Below are positions 1 through 5,654 of a stretch of 7,510 nt of DNA, piece by piece (positions within the stretch are counted from its first letter, which is position 1; every line of letters starts with the position of its first letter). Position numbers and translations under genes: made by a program. This stretch comes from an uncultured Thermomicrobiales bacterium (GTDB lineage Bacteria; Chloroflexota; Chloroflexia; Thermomicrobiales; UBA6265), in assembly GCA_902806395.1 (NCBI GenBank), contig CADCWH010000057.1, positions 1 to 7,510 of the forward strand, written 5' to 3'. The notes below the pieces were generated by a model that was not told the DNA's origin, ran no database searches, and saw only the letters and a program-made list of their open reading frames with translations.

Positions 1-24
1 GAGTGCATCGCCGAGCGCGTCCAT
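1..24 (-). CDS. Possible 5' end of a further minus-strand gene, cut by the window edge
   Basis: On the minus strand an ATG at 24-22 is followed by seven more codons to the edge, reading MDALGDAL. A Shine-Dalgarno-like GAGAGG lies at 36-31, six bases before the ATG. This would be the next gene of the minus-strand biosynthetic group after the ketosynthase. Eight residues cannot identify a family. A carrier protein or a 3-hydroxyacyl-ACP dehydratase would fit the neighbours, but that is a guess from context. The start could be a chance ATG. Confidence 0.3.
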
Positions 25-277
25 CGGGAGCCTCTCGCCAGGCCGATCGCTCCCCGCCGCGACGGGGTCGACCCTGGAACCGCATACCAACCTATCGGGA
101 CCGCCAAGCCACCCTCGAGCGACCTCCGGACCTTCAATGTCGTGCTAGCACGTTAGGTGCCGTGGGAGGGACGGCCGTTACGCCAGATTCCGGTCCGTCG
201 CCATTGTGGGGTCGCCCAGCCATACGTTCCGGTCACCGGGGCCATTGACGGCTTGCGCACCGACCCACTGGCGGTCG
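25..277. other. Intergenic gap after the ketosynthase
   Basis: These 253 bases lie between the ketosynthase stop codon and the putative next start on the minus strand. I see no convincing protein; the open frames here look like random high-GC reading. The gap holds the 12-bp palindrome at 141-152. It also holds a weak promoter-like pair on the minus strand (TTGGCG at 107-102, TATGCG at 86-81, 15-bp spacing) and a short hairpin with 5-bp GC arms at 52-56 and 63-67. No hairpin with a T-tract terminator was found. The gap is long for an operon of this density, so a new promoter for the gene at the left edge is plausible. Confidence 0.5.
141..152. promoter_or_regulatory. Perfect 12-bp palindrome, possible operator
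   Basis: The bases CGTGCTAGCACG form a perfect 12-bp inverted repeat with no spacer, in the gap between the ketosynthase and the possible next gene. Uninterrupted palindromes of this kind can be binding sites for dimeric repressors. It lies about 120 bp upstream of the putative start at 24 and about 35 bp upstream of a weak -35-like element. No regulator gene is in the window, so the operator role is inferred from symmetry and position only. Confidence 0.3.
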
Positions 278-1537
278 CTAGGCCGCCCCCAGGACCAGGC
301 TCGCATTGATGCCACCGAAGCCGAACGAGTTCTTGACGAGGTAGGGGATCTCGGCATCGCGTCCGCCGGGGGGCGTCACCACCAGGTCGCAGGCCGAGTC
401 CTGGTCGGCCAGGTTGGCGGTGCCGGGCAGGTGGCCGTGGGTCATCGCCAGCACGCCGATCGCCGTCTCGATCGCCCCAGTCGCCCCCAGGGCATGACCA
501 TGGAGCCCCTTGGTGCCGCTCACCTCGACCCGGTCGGCATGGTCGCCCAAGGCCAGCCGGATCGCCCGGCACTCGGTCGGGTCGTTCAGCACGGTCGAGG
601 AGGCGTGGGCGTAGACGTGGCCAATCTCGGTCGCCGGCAGCCCGGCGTCGGCGAGTGCGCCGGTGATGGCCCGGGCCGCTCTGGATCCGTCCGGCCGCGG
701 GGCCGTCATGTGGTGTGCGTCGTTCGTCGTCGCGTAGCCGAGGATGCGTCCGTAGACCGTCGCCCCCCGGGCGCGGGCGTGGTCCTCGGCTTCCAGCACC
801 AGCATCGTGCCGCCTTCGGCCATCACGAAGCCGTCTCGGCCCGCGTCGAATGGCCGACTGGCGGTGCAAGGGTCGTCATTGCGGGTACTGAGCACCCGGA
901 TCAGGGCGAACGCGCCGAAGGTCAGCGGTGCCAGCGGTGCCTCGATGCCCCCGGCGAGCATCGCGTCGACCTGACCGGAGCGGATCAGGCGGGCGGCTTC
1001 ACCGATCGCGATCAGGCCGCTGGCGCAGGAGTTGGCGTTGGCGACCGAGGGCCCGTCGAGTCCCAGTTCGATCGCGACGTTGCTGGCCGAGGCTCCTCCG
1101 AACACCGAGAGGGCCAGCATCGGGCTGACCGCTCGGAGCCCCCCCTTGAGGTAGGCGAGGTGCTGTTCTTCGGCGAAGGCGACGCCACCCAGGGCCGACC
1201 CGGTGTAGATGCCCATCCCGGCCCGCTCGATCTCGCCGGGGGTCAACCCCGAGTCGGCGACCGCCATCTGCGAGCAGGCGAGGGCGAACTGGGAGAAGCG
1301 GTCCAGCCGGTGAGCCTTCTTCGGGTTCATGAAGTCCAGCGGCTCGAAATTGACCTCGGCGGCGATCCGGGCGCCGAAGGGGGAGGCATCGAAGGCCTGG
1401 ATCGGGCCAACCGCCGAGACTCCCCGCCGGACACCGTCCCACAGCGCCTCGGCCCCGTTGCCGATCGGCGTGATCGGCCCGATCCCCGTGATCACCACGC
1501 CCCGCTCGTCGCGTTCTGCCTTGCCAGAGTCCCGCAT
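278..1537 (-). CDS. Beta-ketoacyl-ACP synthase family protein (FabF/KAS II type)
   Basis: A 419-residue condensing enzyme, the usual length for FabF-type ketosynthases, which extend an acyl chain by decarboxylative Claisen condensation with malonyl-ACP. The N-terminus reads VVITGIGPITPIGNG, the family start. The nucleophile is Cys171 in NANSCASG. The two catalytic histidines are His311 (in YAHASSTVLNDPTE) and His348 (in GLHGHALGATGAIE), with the conserved Lys343 just before. The FabF hallmarks SRPFDAGRDGFVMAEGG (near 228-243) and NSFGFGGINASLV (403-415) are present. The intact Cys means it is not a chain-length factor. Start: ATG at 1537 with AAGGGA-type Shine-Dalgarno about five bases upstream. 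It is the fourth gene of the minus-strand group, 69 bp after the cyclase-like gene. Housekeeping FabF normally sits with acpP and fabG; here the neighbours are tailoring enzymes, so I infer a specialised pathway rather than primary fatty acid synthesis. The histidine-loop HASST replaces the usual HGTST. Confidence 0.93.
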   Translation of the reverse strand: MRDSGKAERDERGVVITGIGPITPIGNGAEALWDGVRRGVSAVGPIQAFDASPFGARIAAEVNFEPLDFMNPKKAHRLDRFSQFALACSQMAVADSGLTPGEIERAGMGIYTGSALGGVAFAEEQHLAYLKGGLRAVSPMLALSVFGGASASNVAIELGLDGPSVANANSCASGLIAIGEAARLIRSGQVDAMLAGGIEAPLAPLTFGAFALIRVLSTRNDDPCTASRPFDAGRDGFVMAEGGTMLVLEAEDHARARGATVYGRILGYATTNDAHHMTAPRPDGSRAARAITGALADAGLPATEIGHVYAHASSTVLNDPTECRAIRLALGDHADRVEVSGTKGLHGHALGATGAIETAIGVLAMTHGHLPGTANLADQDSACDLVVTPPGGRDAEIPYLVKNSFGFGGINASLVLGAA

Positions 1538-1557
1538 TGTGTCCCTTCCCTCGTCAC

Positions 1558-1576
1558 GTGCCTGGTTGGTGCCTGG
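1558..1576. repeat. Short direct repeat, 8 bp with 11-bp period
   Basis: GTGCCTGG occurs at 1558-1565 and again at 1569-1576, separated by TTG. It lies in the 69-bp gap between the cyclase-like gene and the ketosynthase, just upstream of the ketosynthase ribosome binding site on the minus strand. An 11-bp period puts both copies on about the same face of the helix, but a chance repeat is also reasonable in GC-rich DNA. Confidence 0.3.
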
Positions 1577-1606
1577 CGCGCGGTCAAGACCCGGATGTCG
1601 AACCGT

Positions 1607-2083
1607 CTACCCGGCGTCCCAACGCTCGGCCTCGACCATGTCTTTGATCGTCTGCAATGTCTGGCCAGCGATGTAGCCGACGAACTGCGGCCCGATGACC
1701 CGGTCTGCGACCAGGCGGCCGATCGGCGTCGGCCCGATCAACGGCCAGGCCGGCACGAAATCGTGCCGGATCGTCACCAGCACCGCGTCCGGCGTAGGCA
1801 CGAACGTCCAATCGACATCCATTCCCCGCGTCACGCCCCAGATGTGGTGATAGGAGATCACCGGGGTCGGCCCGCTCCGGTCGATGGTCTGGATCGCCCG
1901 CCACTTGACCGGGATACGGTCCCGCCGGGCCGCCATCTCGACGGTCTTGCGATCCCCCCCTCCTTCTAAGAGGGTGACCCACCGGTAGTGGGGGAGGATG
2001 TCGGGCCAGCGCTCGACATCTGCCGCCAGCTCGATGATCCGGTCGAGGTCGCCGCGCATCGCGACCGTGTTCTCGGTGTGCAT
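1607..2083 (-). CDS. SRPBCC family protein, polyketide cyclase/aromatase-like
   Basis: A 158-residue single-domain protein, the usual size of the SRPBCC (START/Bet v1-like) fold, which encloses a hydrophobic ligand cavity. The N-terminal pattern MHTENTVAMRGDLDRIIELA, followed by DVERWPDILPHYRWVTLLE (near 22-40), is typical of polyketide cyclase/dehydrase and coenzyme Q-binding Coq10-like members. The C-terminal half has the expected strand segment VDWTFVPTPDAVLVTIRHDF and then a long terminal helix ending near VGYIAGQTLQTIKDMVEAE. There is no signal peptide or membrane segment, so it is cytoplasmic. Start: ATG at 2083, with GGAGG eight bases upstream on the minus strand. It lies 145 bp after the FAD oxidoreductase and 69 bp before the ketosynthase. 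Beside a condensing enzyme, I infer that it cyclises, aromatises or chaperones a polyketide-like intermediate. Ligand-binding without catalysis cannot be excluded from sequence. Confidence 0.85.
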   Translation of the reverse strand: MHTENTVAMRGDLDRIIELAADVERWPDILPHYRWVTLLEGGGDRKTVEMAARRDRIPVKWRAIQTIDRSGPTPVISYHHIWGVTRGMDVDWTFVPTPDAVLVTIRHDFVPAWPLIGPTPIGRLVADRVIGPQFVGYIAGQTLQTIKDMVEAERWDAG

Positions 2084-2228
2084 CGCCCGGCCCTCCGGTC
2101 CCGCGGCCGATCCCGCTGCGGAATCATACCGCCCGGTCCCGCGGGGTGGTGGCGTCGCGTCACAATCGCCTCACTCGCCGGGGCGGCGACATCGGTCATG
2201 GACCCGTACTTTGGTCCTCCGCCCGATC

Positions 2229-3515
2229 TCAGGGTCGCAGCAGTCTGGCCAGGAATACGGGCGAGAGGGCGGGTGCGGCCGGCCCGATATTCCCGAGCAC
2301 GCTGGCCAACTGCCGTCCGAGCGGCGCTCGCTCGTCCAGCCGCCGGGTCACATAGTCCATCAGGGGAGGTTGGTGGATGAAGCCCTGCACGATCCAGCAG
2401 ACCGCCCCCTTGGCGGTGAACACCCGTCGCCGCGCGGCCCGGTACGGGGCCAGCGACGAGGCCGTGACCTCGCCGCGTCGCAGGGCGGCGCTGGCGACCG
2501 GGGCGGCCAGTTCGGCGGCCCGCAGCGCGGCATAGATGCCCTCGCCGGTGAACGGGTCGAGGAAGTAGGCGGCGTCACCGACCAGCAGATAGCCATCCCC
2601 GGCCACCCGCGTCGCCCGGTGAGCCATCGGCCCCACGCCCCGGACCGTCCCCTCGATCCGTCCGCCCCGCAGGCGTTCGGCCATGCCGGGCAGGCTCGCG
2701 ATGCCCGCGTCGAAGTAGTCCCGCATCCCGCCTGTCCGTCCCGCCACGCGATCCGCGGGTGAGACGAACGCGACATTCGTCAGGCCGTCCTCCAGCGGTG
2801 CCAGACCGCCGTAGCCACCCCGGCCGACGTGCATCTCGCCGAACCGGTCCAATCCGGAGACGTCCCGGTAATGCGCGACGAGGCCGGTCTGGGCCAGCCA
2901 TGGCACGGTGGCGTCGATGCCCAGGGACCGGGTCACGACCGAGTGCCGCCCGTCCGCCCCGATCACCAGACGGGCCCGGATCGTCTGCCGCGTCCCGCCG
3001 ACCGTCACCTCGACGCCCCGGACTACACCTCCGTCGACCACCAGGCCGCGAACGTGCGCCCCCTCGGCCACTGTTGCCCCGGCGGCCATGGCCCGCCGCA
3101 GCAGCAGGTGGTCCAGACGGTAGCGGGAGAGTCCGAGCGCGGTCCGTCCCGTCTCGACCCCGTCGTAGTCGGCCAGGTATGACCTCCCGCCCGGGGCGTG
3201 GACCCGCATCGCGGCCATCCGGTGCGCCCCGAGGGCGTCGATCTCCGACATCACCCCGAGTCGTTCGAGGACGGCCACGCCCCCGGGGTTGACGTATTCC
3301 GAACACGCCTTATGACGCGGGAAGCGCGCCTTGTCGAGGATCAGGACCTCATGACCCAGGTCGGCCAACAATGCCGCCGTCGCGCTCCCCGCCGGCCCTC
3401 CACCGACCACGATCACCTCGACCGCTGCCGGGACGGCGGGGCCGGTGCCGCCCGGGACGGGTCGGACGCTACCCCTGGTCGAGTCTGTCTCGATCGGTGA
3501 TGCCGGGAGGATCAT
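2229..3515 (-). CDS. NAD(P)/FAD-dependent oxidoreductase, geranylgeranyl reductase-like
   Basis: A 428-residue flavoprotein of the geranylgeranyl reductase / aromatic hydroxylase superfamily. FAD motifs appear in order: the Rossmann VVGGGPAGSATA (near 36-47) with the acidic residue Asp61 ending the second strand (VLILDKARFPRHK); the ADGRHSVVTR segment (near 187-196); and the GDAAYFLDPFTGEGI motif (313-327) that holds the FAD pyrophosphate and ribityl chain. The HKACSEYVNPGG segment (near 68-79) matches the position of the Cys-containing PRDKPCG motif of geranylgeranyl reductases and related polyketide-cluster oxidoreductases. It may reduce an isoprenoid or polyketide double bond, or hydroxylate an aromatic ring; sequence alone does not decide. 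Start: ATG at 3515 shares ATGA with the methyltransferase stop and has GGAG eight bases upstream. An in-frame ATG at 3563 would add 16 residues and overlap the upstream gene by 52 bp, so I prefer the coupled start. Translation is probably coupled to the methyltransferase. Confidence 0.9.
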   Translation of the reverse strand: MILPASPIETDSTRGSVRPVPGGTGPAVPAAVEVIVVGGGPAGSATAALLADLGHEVLILDKARFPRHKACSEYVNPGGVAVLERLGVMSEIDALGAHRMAAMRVHAPGGRSYLADYDGVETGRTALGLSRYRLDHLLLRRAMAAGATVAEGAHVRGLVVDGGVVRGVEVTVGGTRQTIRARLVIGADGRHSVVTRSLGIDATVPWLAQTGLVAHYRDVSGLDRFGEMHVGRGGYGGLAPLEDGLTNVAFVSPADRVAGRTGGMRDYFDAGIASLPGMAERLRGGRIEGTVRGVGPMAHRATRVAGDGYLLVGDAAYFLDPFTGEGIYAALRAAELAAPVASAALRRGEVTASSLAPYRAARRRVFTAKGAVCWIVQGFIHQPPLMDYVTRRLDERAPLGRQLASVLGNIGPAAPALSPVFLARLLRP

Positions 3516-4300
3516 CGGGCCGGCTCCGGACGATGCCAGACCGCCGTCATCCGGAAGAGCCATCGCCGCCGGACCGAGGCGTCGCCGAGACCGGCGTCTC
3601 GTAGCAAGCCACGGAGTTCCCCCGGGGTATAGGCCCGCAGCACCGACAGCGGCATGTCGTTCCGCGTCAGCCGGTTTCGCGTCGCGACGCGGGAAGAGAG
3701 CCAGGCCGCCACGTGTCCGGCGCGACTCCGGGTGATGTCGTTGAGGATGAACCCGGTCCGGGCCAGGCGGGCCATCTCACGAAGGACTTCGACCGCCGCA
3801 TCCGGGGCGAAGTGGTGCAGGGCGAGGGCGCAGAGGACCACATCGACCGACCCGTCCGGCAGCGGTACCGACCGGGCGTCGTACGTGGCGAACCGGACCC
3901 CAGGCCAGGGCGCCAGGTGCATTCGGGCCTCGGCCAATATGGCTGGGGAGAGGTCGCTGGCGATCATCTCCACGTCCCGCCCGGTGCGGTCGGCCCAGCG
4001 CAGCACCGCGGCCGGGATGTCACCCGAGCCGGTCGCGAGGTCGAGGATCACGACTGGTTGACCGTCTGGGACGCGACCGGCCAAGTTCGGTAGGTCACGC
4101 ATCGTGGCCCGTGTCCCGCCGGCGAGGCGGTTGACGCGGCGGATGTCGGCCAGATTGGCCGCGAGTTCCGTATCGTCGAGGTCGTCGCCATCGAGCAGTT
4201 CGTCCCGCTCGACGCGACCTGGCCACACCCAGCCTCGAATCCACCCCATTGGTGCGCCCGCCGCACTGGGTTCGGTGACGGCGGGTCGGATCCGGTCCAC
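3512..4300 (-). CDS. Class I SAM-dependent methyltransferase
   Basis: A 262-residue methyltransferase with a Rossmann SAM-binding core. Motif I is ILDLATGSGDIP (near 85-96), close to the ATGTGD form of UbiE/MenG-like enzymes. The acidic residue that contacts the SAM ribose is Asp116 in IASDLSPAILAEA. YDARSVPLPDGSVDVVLCALALHHF (near 140-164) is the motif II/III region. The N-terminal part (RVERDELLDGDDLDDTELA) forms a helical cap before the core. There is no signal peptide. Start: I choose GTG at 4300 because GGAGG lies at 4312-4308, seven bases upstream. The in-frame ATG at 4249 would give 245 residues but lacks a clear ribosome binding site. This is the first gene of the minus-strand group and overlaps the FAD oxidoreductase start by ATGA. 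The substrate is probably the product or an intermediate of the ketosynthase/oxidoreductase pathway, as an O- or C-methylation. A UbiE/MenG quinone role is possible but not favoured by the neighbours. Confidence 0.88.
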   Translation of the reverse strand: MDRIRPAVTEPSAAGAPMGWIRGWVWPGRVERDELLDGDDLDDTELAANLADIRRVNRLAGGTRATMRDLPNLAGRVPDGQPVVILDLATGSGDIPAAVLRWADRTGRDVEMIASDLSPAILAEARMHLAPWPGVRFATYDARSVPLPDGSVDVVLCALALHHFAPDAAVEVLREMARLARTGFILNDITRSRAGHVAAWLSSRVATRNRLTRNDMPLSVLRAYTPGELRGLLRDAGLGDASVRRRWLFRMTAVWHRPEPAR

Positions 4301-4684
4301 GGGGCATCCTCCGCGACGGGCGACGTCGCCGGGCCACACCGGAGGGGCCGGTGCCCAACCCACCATACGCCCGGGTCGGGACGGTGACAAGCGCGGGCGA
4401 TACCGTCGGAAGGGGGCCGGGAACCGATCGCCGTGAGCGAGCCCGGACAATGGCCAGGCGACCGAACGGGCGGCCCGATGTCCGGCACCCCAAAACGCGC
4501 AGTTGACCATTTGTTCATAGTTTGACACGGCCCCAATGAGGTGTTTGGACACCCGCGGGCAGTACACTACGAGAGCCCAGGGACCCCGTCGGACCGACCG
4601 GCTCGCACACGCGAGCACGGCTTCGTCGCGACGCATCGACTAGCGCTTCCTACGGGCGGGGAAACGGTTTACGGGAGTGACGAG
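4301..4684. promoter_or_regulatory. Divergent intergenic control region
   Basis: This 384-bp gap separates the minus-strand biosynthetic group from the plus-strand ABC exporter, so it should carry promoters for both. No convincing protein is seen; frames that run through it read as random high-GC translation. The bases 4501-4527 are about two-thirds A+T, in sharp contrast to the surroundings. They include a perfect TTGACA (4522-4527, plus strand) and a TATGAA-like element on the minus strand (near 4518-4513). I could not pair either with a properly spaced partner, so no promoter is called exactly. Other elements are the direct repeat AGTTGAC (4501-4507) and AGTTTGAC (4519-4526), a hairpin at 4598-4620, and a CACCGG/CCGGTG inverted repeat at 4337-4353. 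Confidence 0.5.
4598..4620 (+). other. Stem-loop in the ABC ATPase leader
   Basis: GCTCGC (4601-4606) and GCGAGC (4611-4616) pair perfectly around an ACAC loop. CCG (4598-4600) and CGG (4618-4620) extend the stem to nine pairs with one bulged A at 4617. It sits about 65 bases before the ATPase start, inside the probable 5' leader. No T-tract follows, so it does not look like a classical terminator. It could affect leader stability or simply be chance pairing in GC-rich DNA. Confidence 0.35.
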
Positions 4685-5578
4685 ATGAACCAGTCCACGA
4701 CGCTGACGGCCGGCCAAGAGACGGGTCGCTCGGCAGCGGGACATTCAGGTACGGATGGGATGGATGGGGTTCAGAGGATGGACCAGGGAAGCGCCACGGA
4801 CGGGCGGGAGAAGCCGGACACTCGGCAGGCGCCCGACACGCGGGACGTGATGATCCAGGCCGAGCGGGTCGTCAAGAGCTACGACACCGGCACGTCCAAG
4901 TTGGTCGCCCTGCGCGGCCTCGACTTCGCCGTCCGGCGCGGCGAGATGGTCGCCGTGATGGGTCCCTCCGGATGTGGTAAGACCACCCTCCTCAACTGCC
5001 TCTCCGGCCTCGACGAGATCGACAGCGGGCGCATCCTGCTGGAGGGGACCGATCTGGCGAACCTCTCGGACGTGAAGCGGACCGACTATCGGGCCCGGCG
5101 GATGGGGTTCGTCTTCCAGGTCTACAACCTGTTGCCGGTCCTCAGCGCGGTCGAGAACGTCGAGCTGCCGCTCCTCGTCTCTGGCGTCAAGTCCAAGGCC
5201 GCTCGCGAGCGCGGCATGCGCGCCCTGCAGACCGTCGGTCTGGAGCGGTGGGCCAAGCACCGGCCCGCCGAACTCTCCGGCGGCCAGCGCCAGCGCGTGA
5301 CCATCGCCCGCGCACTCGCCAACGACCCCGCCATCGTCTGGGCCGATGAGCCGACCGGCGCCCTCGACTCCAAGACCGCCACCGAGATCATGGACCTGAT
5401 GCGAAATCTCAACGACACGGCCGGCCTGACCTACGTGATCGTGACCCACGACCCCGGGGTGGGTGCCCAGTGCGACCGGATCATCCACATGCGCGACGGC
5501 GAGATCGTCGGGGAGGAGCGCCCGGACGGCTCGGCCACCTCGACCGTCTCGACTCGGGTCGTCGGCACCCACGCCTAG
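4685..5578 (+). CDS. ABC transporter ATP-binding protein, MacB/LolD type
   Basis: A 297-residue ATPase that would energise the FtsX-type permease encoded next. In order it has Walker [10 protein letters not shown] (93-101), the Q-loop [18 protein letters not shown] (Gln145; the segment is characteristic of the MacB/LolD/FtsE group), the signature LSGGQRQR (197-204), Walker [14 protein letters not shown] (217-229) and the H-loop His255 in VTHDP. All catalytic positions are intact. Start: ATG at 4685 has GGGAG seven bases upstream. A GTG at 4541 would add 48 unconserved residues, and ATGs at 4760, 4778 and 4850 would shorten the tail. With the chosen start, about 55 polar, low-complexity residues precede the ATPase domain at [11 protein letters not shown], longer than most relatives. 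The permease follows 76 bp downstream on the same strand, so the two are almost certainly co-transcribed. The substrate is unknown; this family moves lipids, lipoproteins, peptides or macrolides, or acts in mechanotransmission rather than import. Confidence 0.93.
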   Translation: MNQSTTLTAGQETGRSAAGHSGTDGMDGVQRMDQGSATDGREKPDTRQAPDTRDVMIQAERVVKSYDTGTSKLVALRGLDFAVRRGEMVAVMGPSGCGKTTLLNCLSGLDEIDSGRILLEGTDLANLSDVKRTDYRARRMGFVFQVYNLLPVLSAVENVELPLLVSGVKSKAARERGMRALQTVGLERWAKHRPAELSGGQRQRVTIARALANDPAIVWADEPTGALDSKTATEIMDLMRNLNDTAGLTYVIVTHDPGVGAQCDRIIHMRDGEIVGEERPDGSATSTVSTRVVGTHA

Positions 5579-5654
5579 ACACTCGGTCACGAGAACGGCG
5601 ACGGCCCCGGTCGGGGGAGACGCCGCGTGCCCTCCAATGGAAGGTTGATTCGCG

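Noticed and set aside
3..248. An 81-codon plus-strand frame at the left edge.
   Set aside because: It has no convincing ribosome binding site, an Arg/Pro-rich translation and no recognisable motif, and it overlaps the possible minus-strand start at 24.
153..869. A minus-strand frame (238 codons) overlapping the ketosynthase.
   Set aside because: It uses another frame of the ketosynthase gene and reads as Arg/Gly/Pro-rich, typical of an out-of-frame reading of GC-rich coding DNA.
206..1969. A long plus-strand open frame (587 codons) opposite the ketosynthase and cyclase-like genes.
   Set aside because: It lies antisense to two genes with clear family motifs, crosses their boundary, and its translation is low-complexity Arg/Gly/Asp-rich sequence with no recognisable domain. 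Such frames are common opposite high-GC genes.
2123..2128. A TATGAT -10-like element on the minus strand before the cyclase-like gene.
   Set aside because: The -10 match is good, but no -35-like sequence lies at 16-18 bp. The nearest TTGTGA is about 31 bp away, so an internal promoter is not supported.
2200..2217. An inverted repeat GGACC/GGTCC with an 8-base loop just after the FAD oxidoreductase stop, as a possible terminator.
   Set aside because: The stem is only five pairs, the loop is large, and no T-tract follows on the minus strand.
4337..4353. An inverted repeat CACCGG/CCGGTG with a 5-base loop in the methyltransferase leader.
   Set aside because: A six-pair GC stem is common by chance in DNA of this composition, and nothing else marks it as functional.
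4301..4636. An N-terminal extension of the methyltransferase up to an upstream start at 4636.
   Set aside because: The added 112 residues are not methyltransferase-like, would cross the AT-rich promoter zone, and lie upstream of the strong GGAGG-led GTG at 4300.
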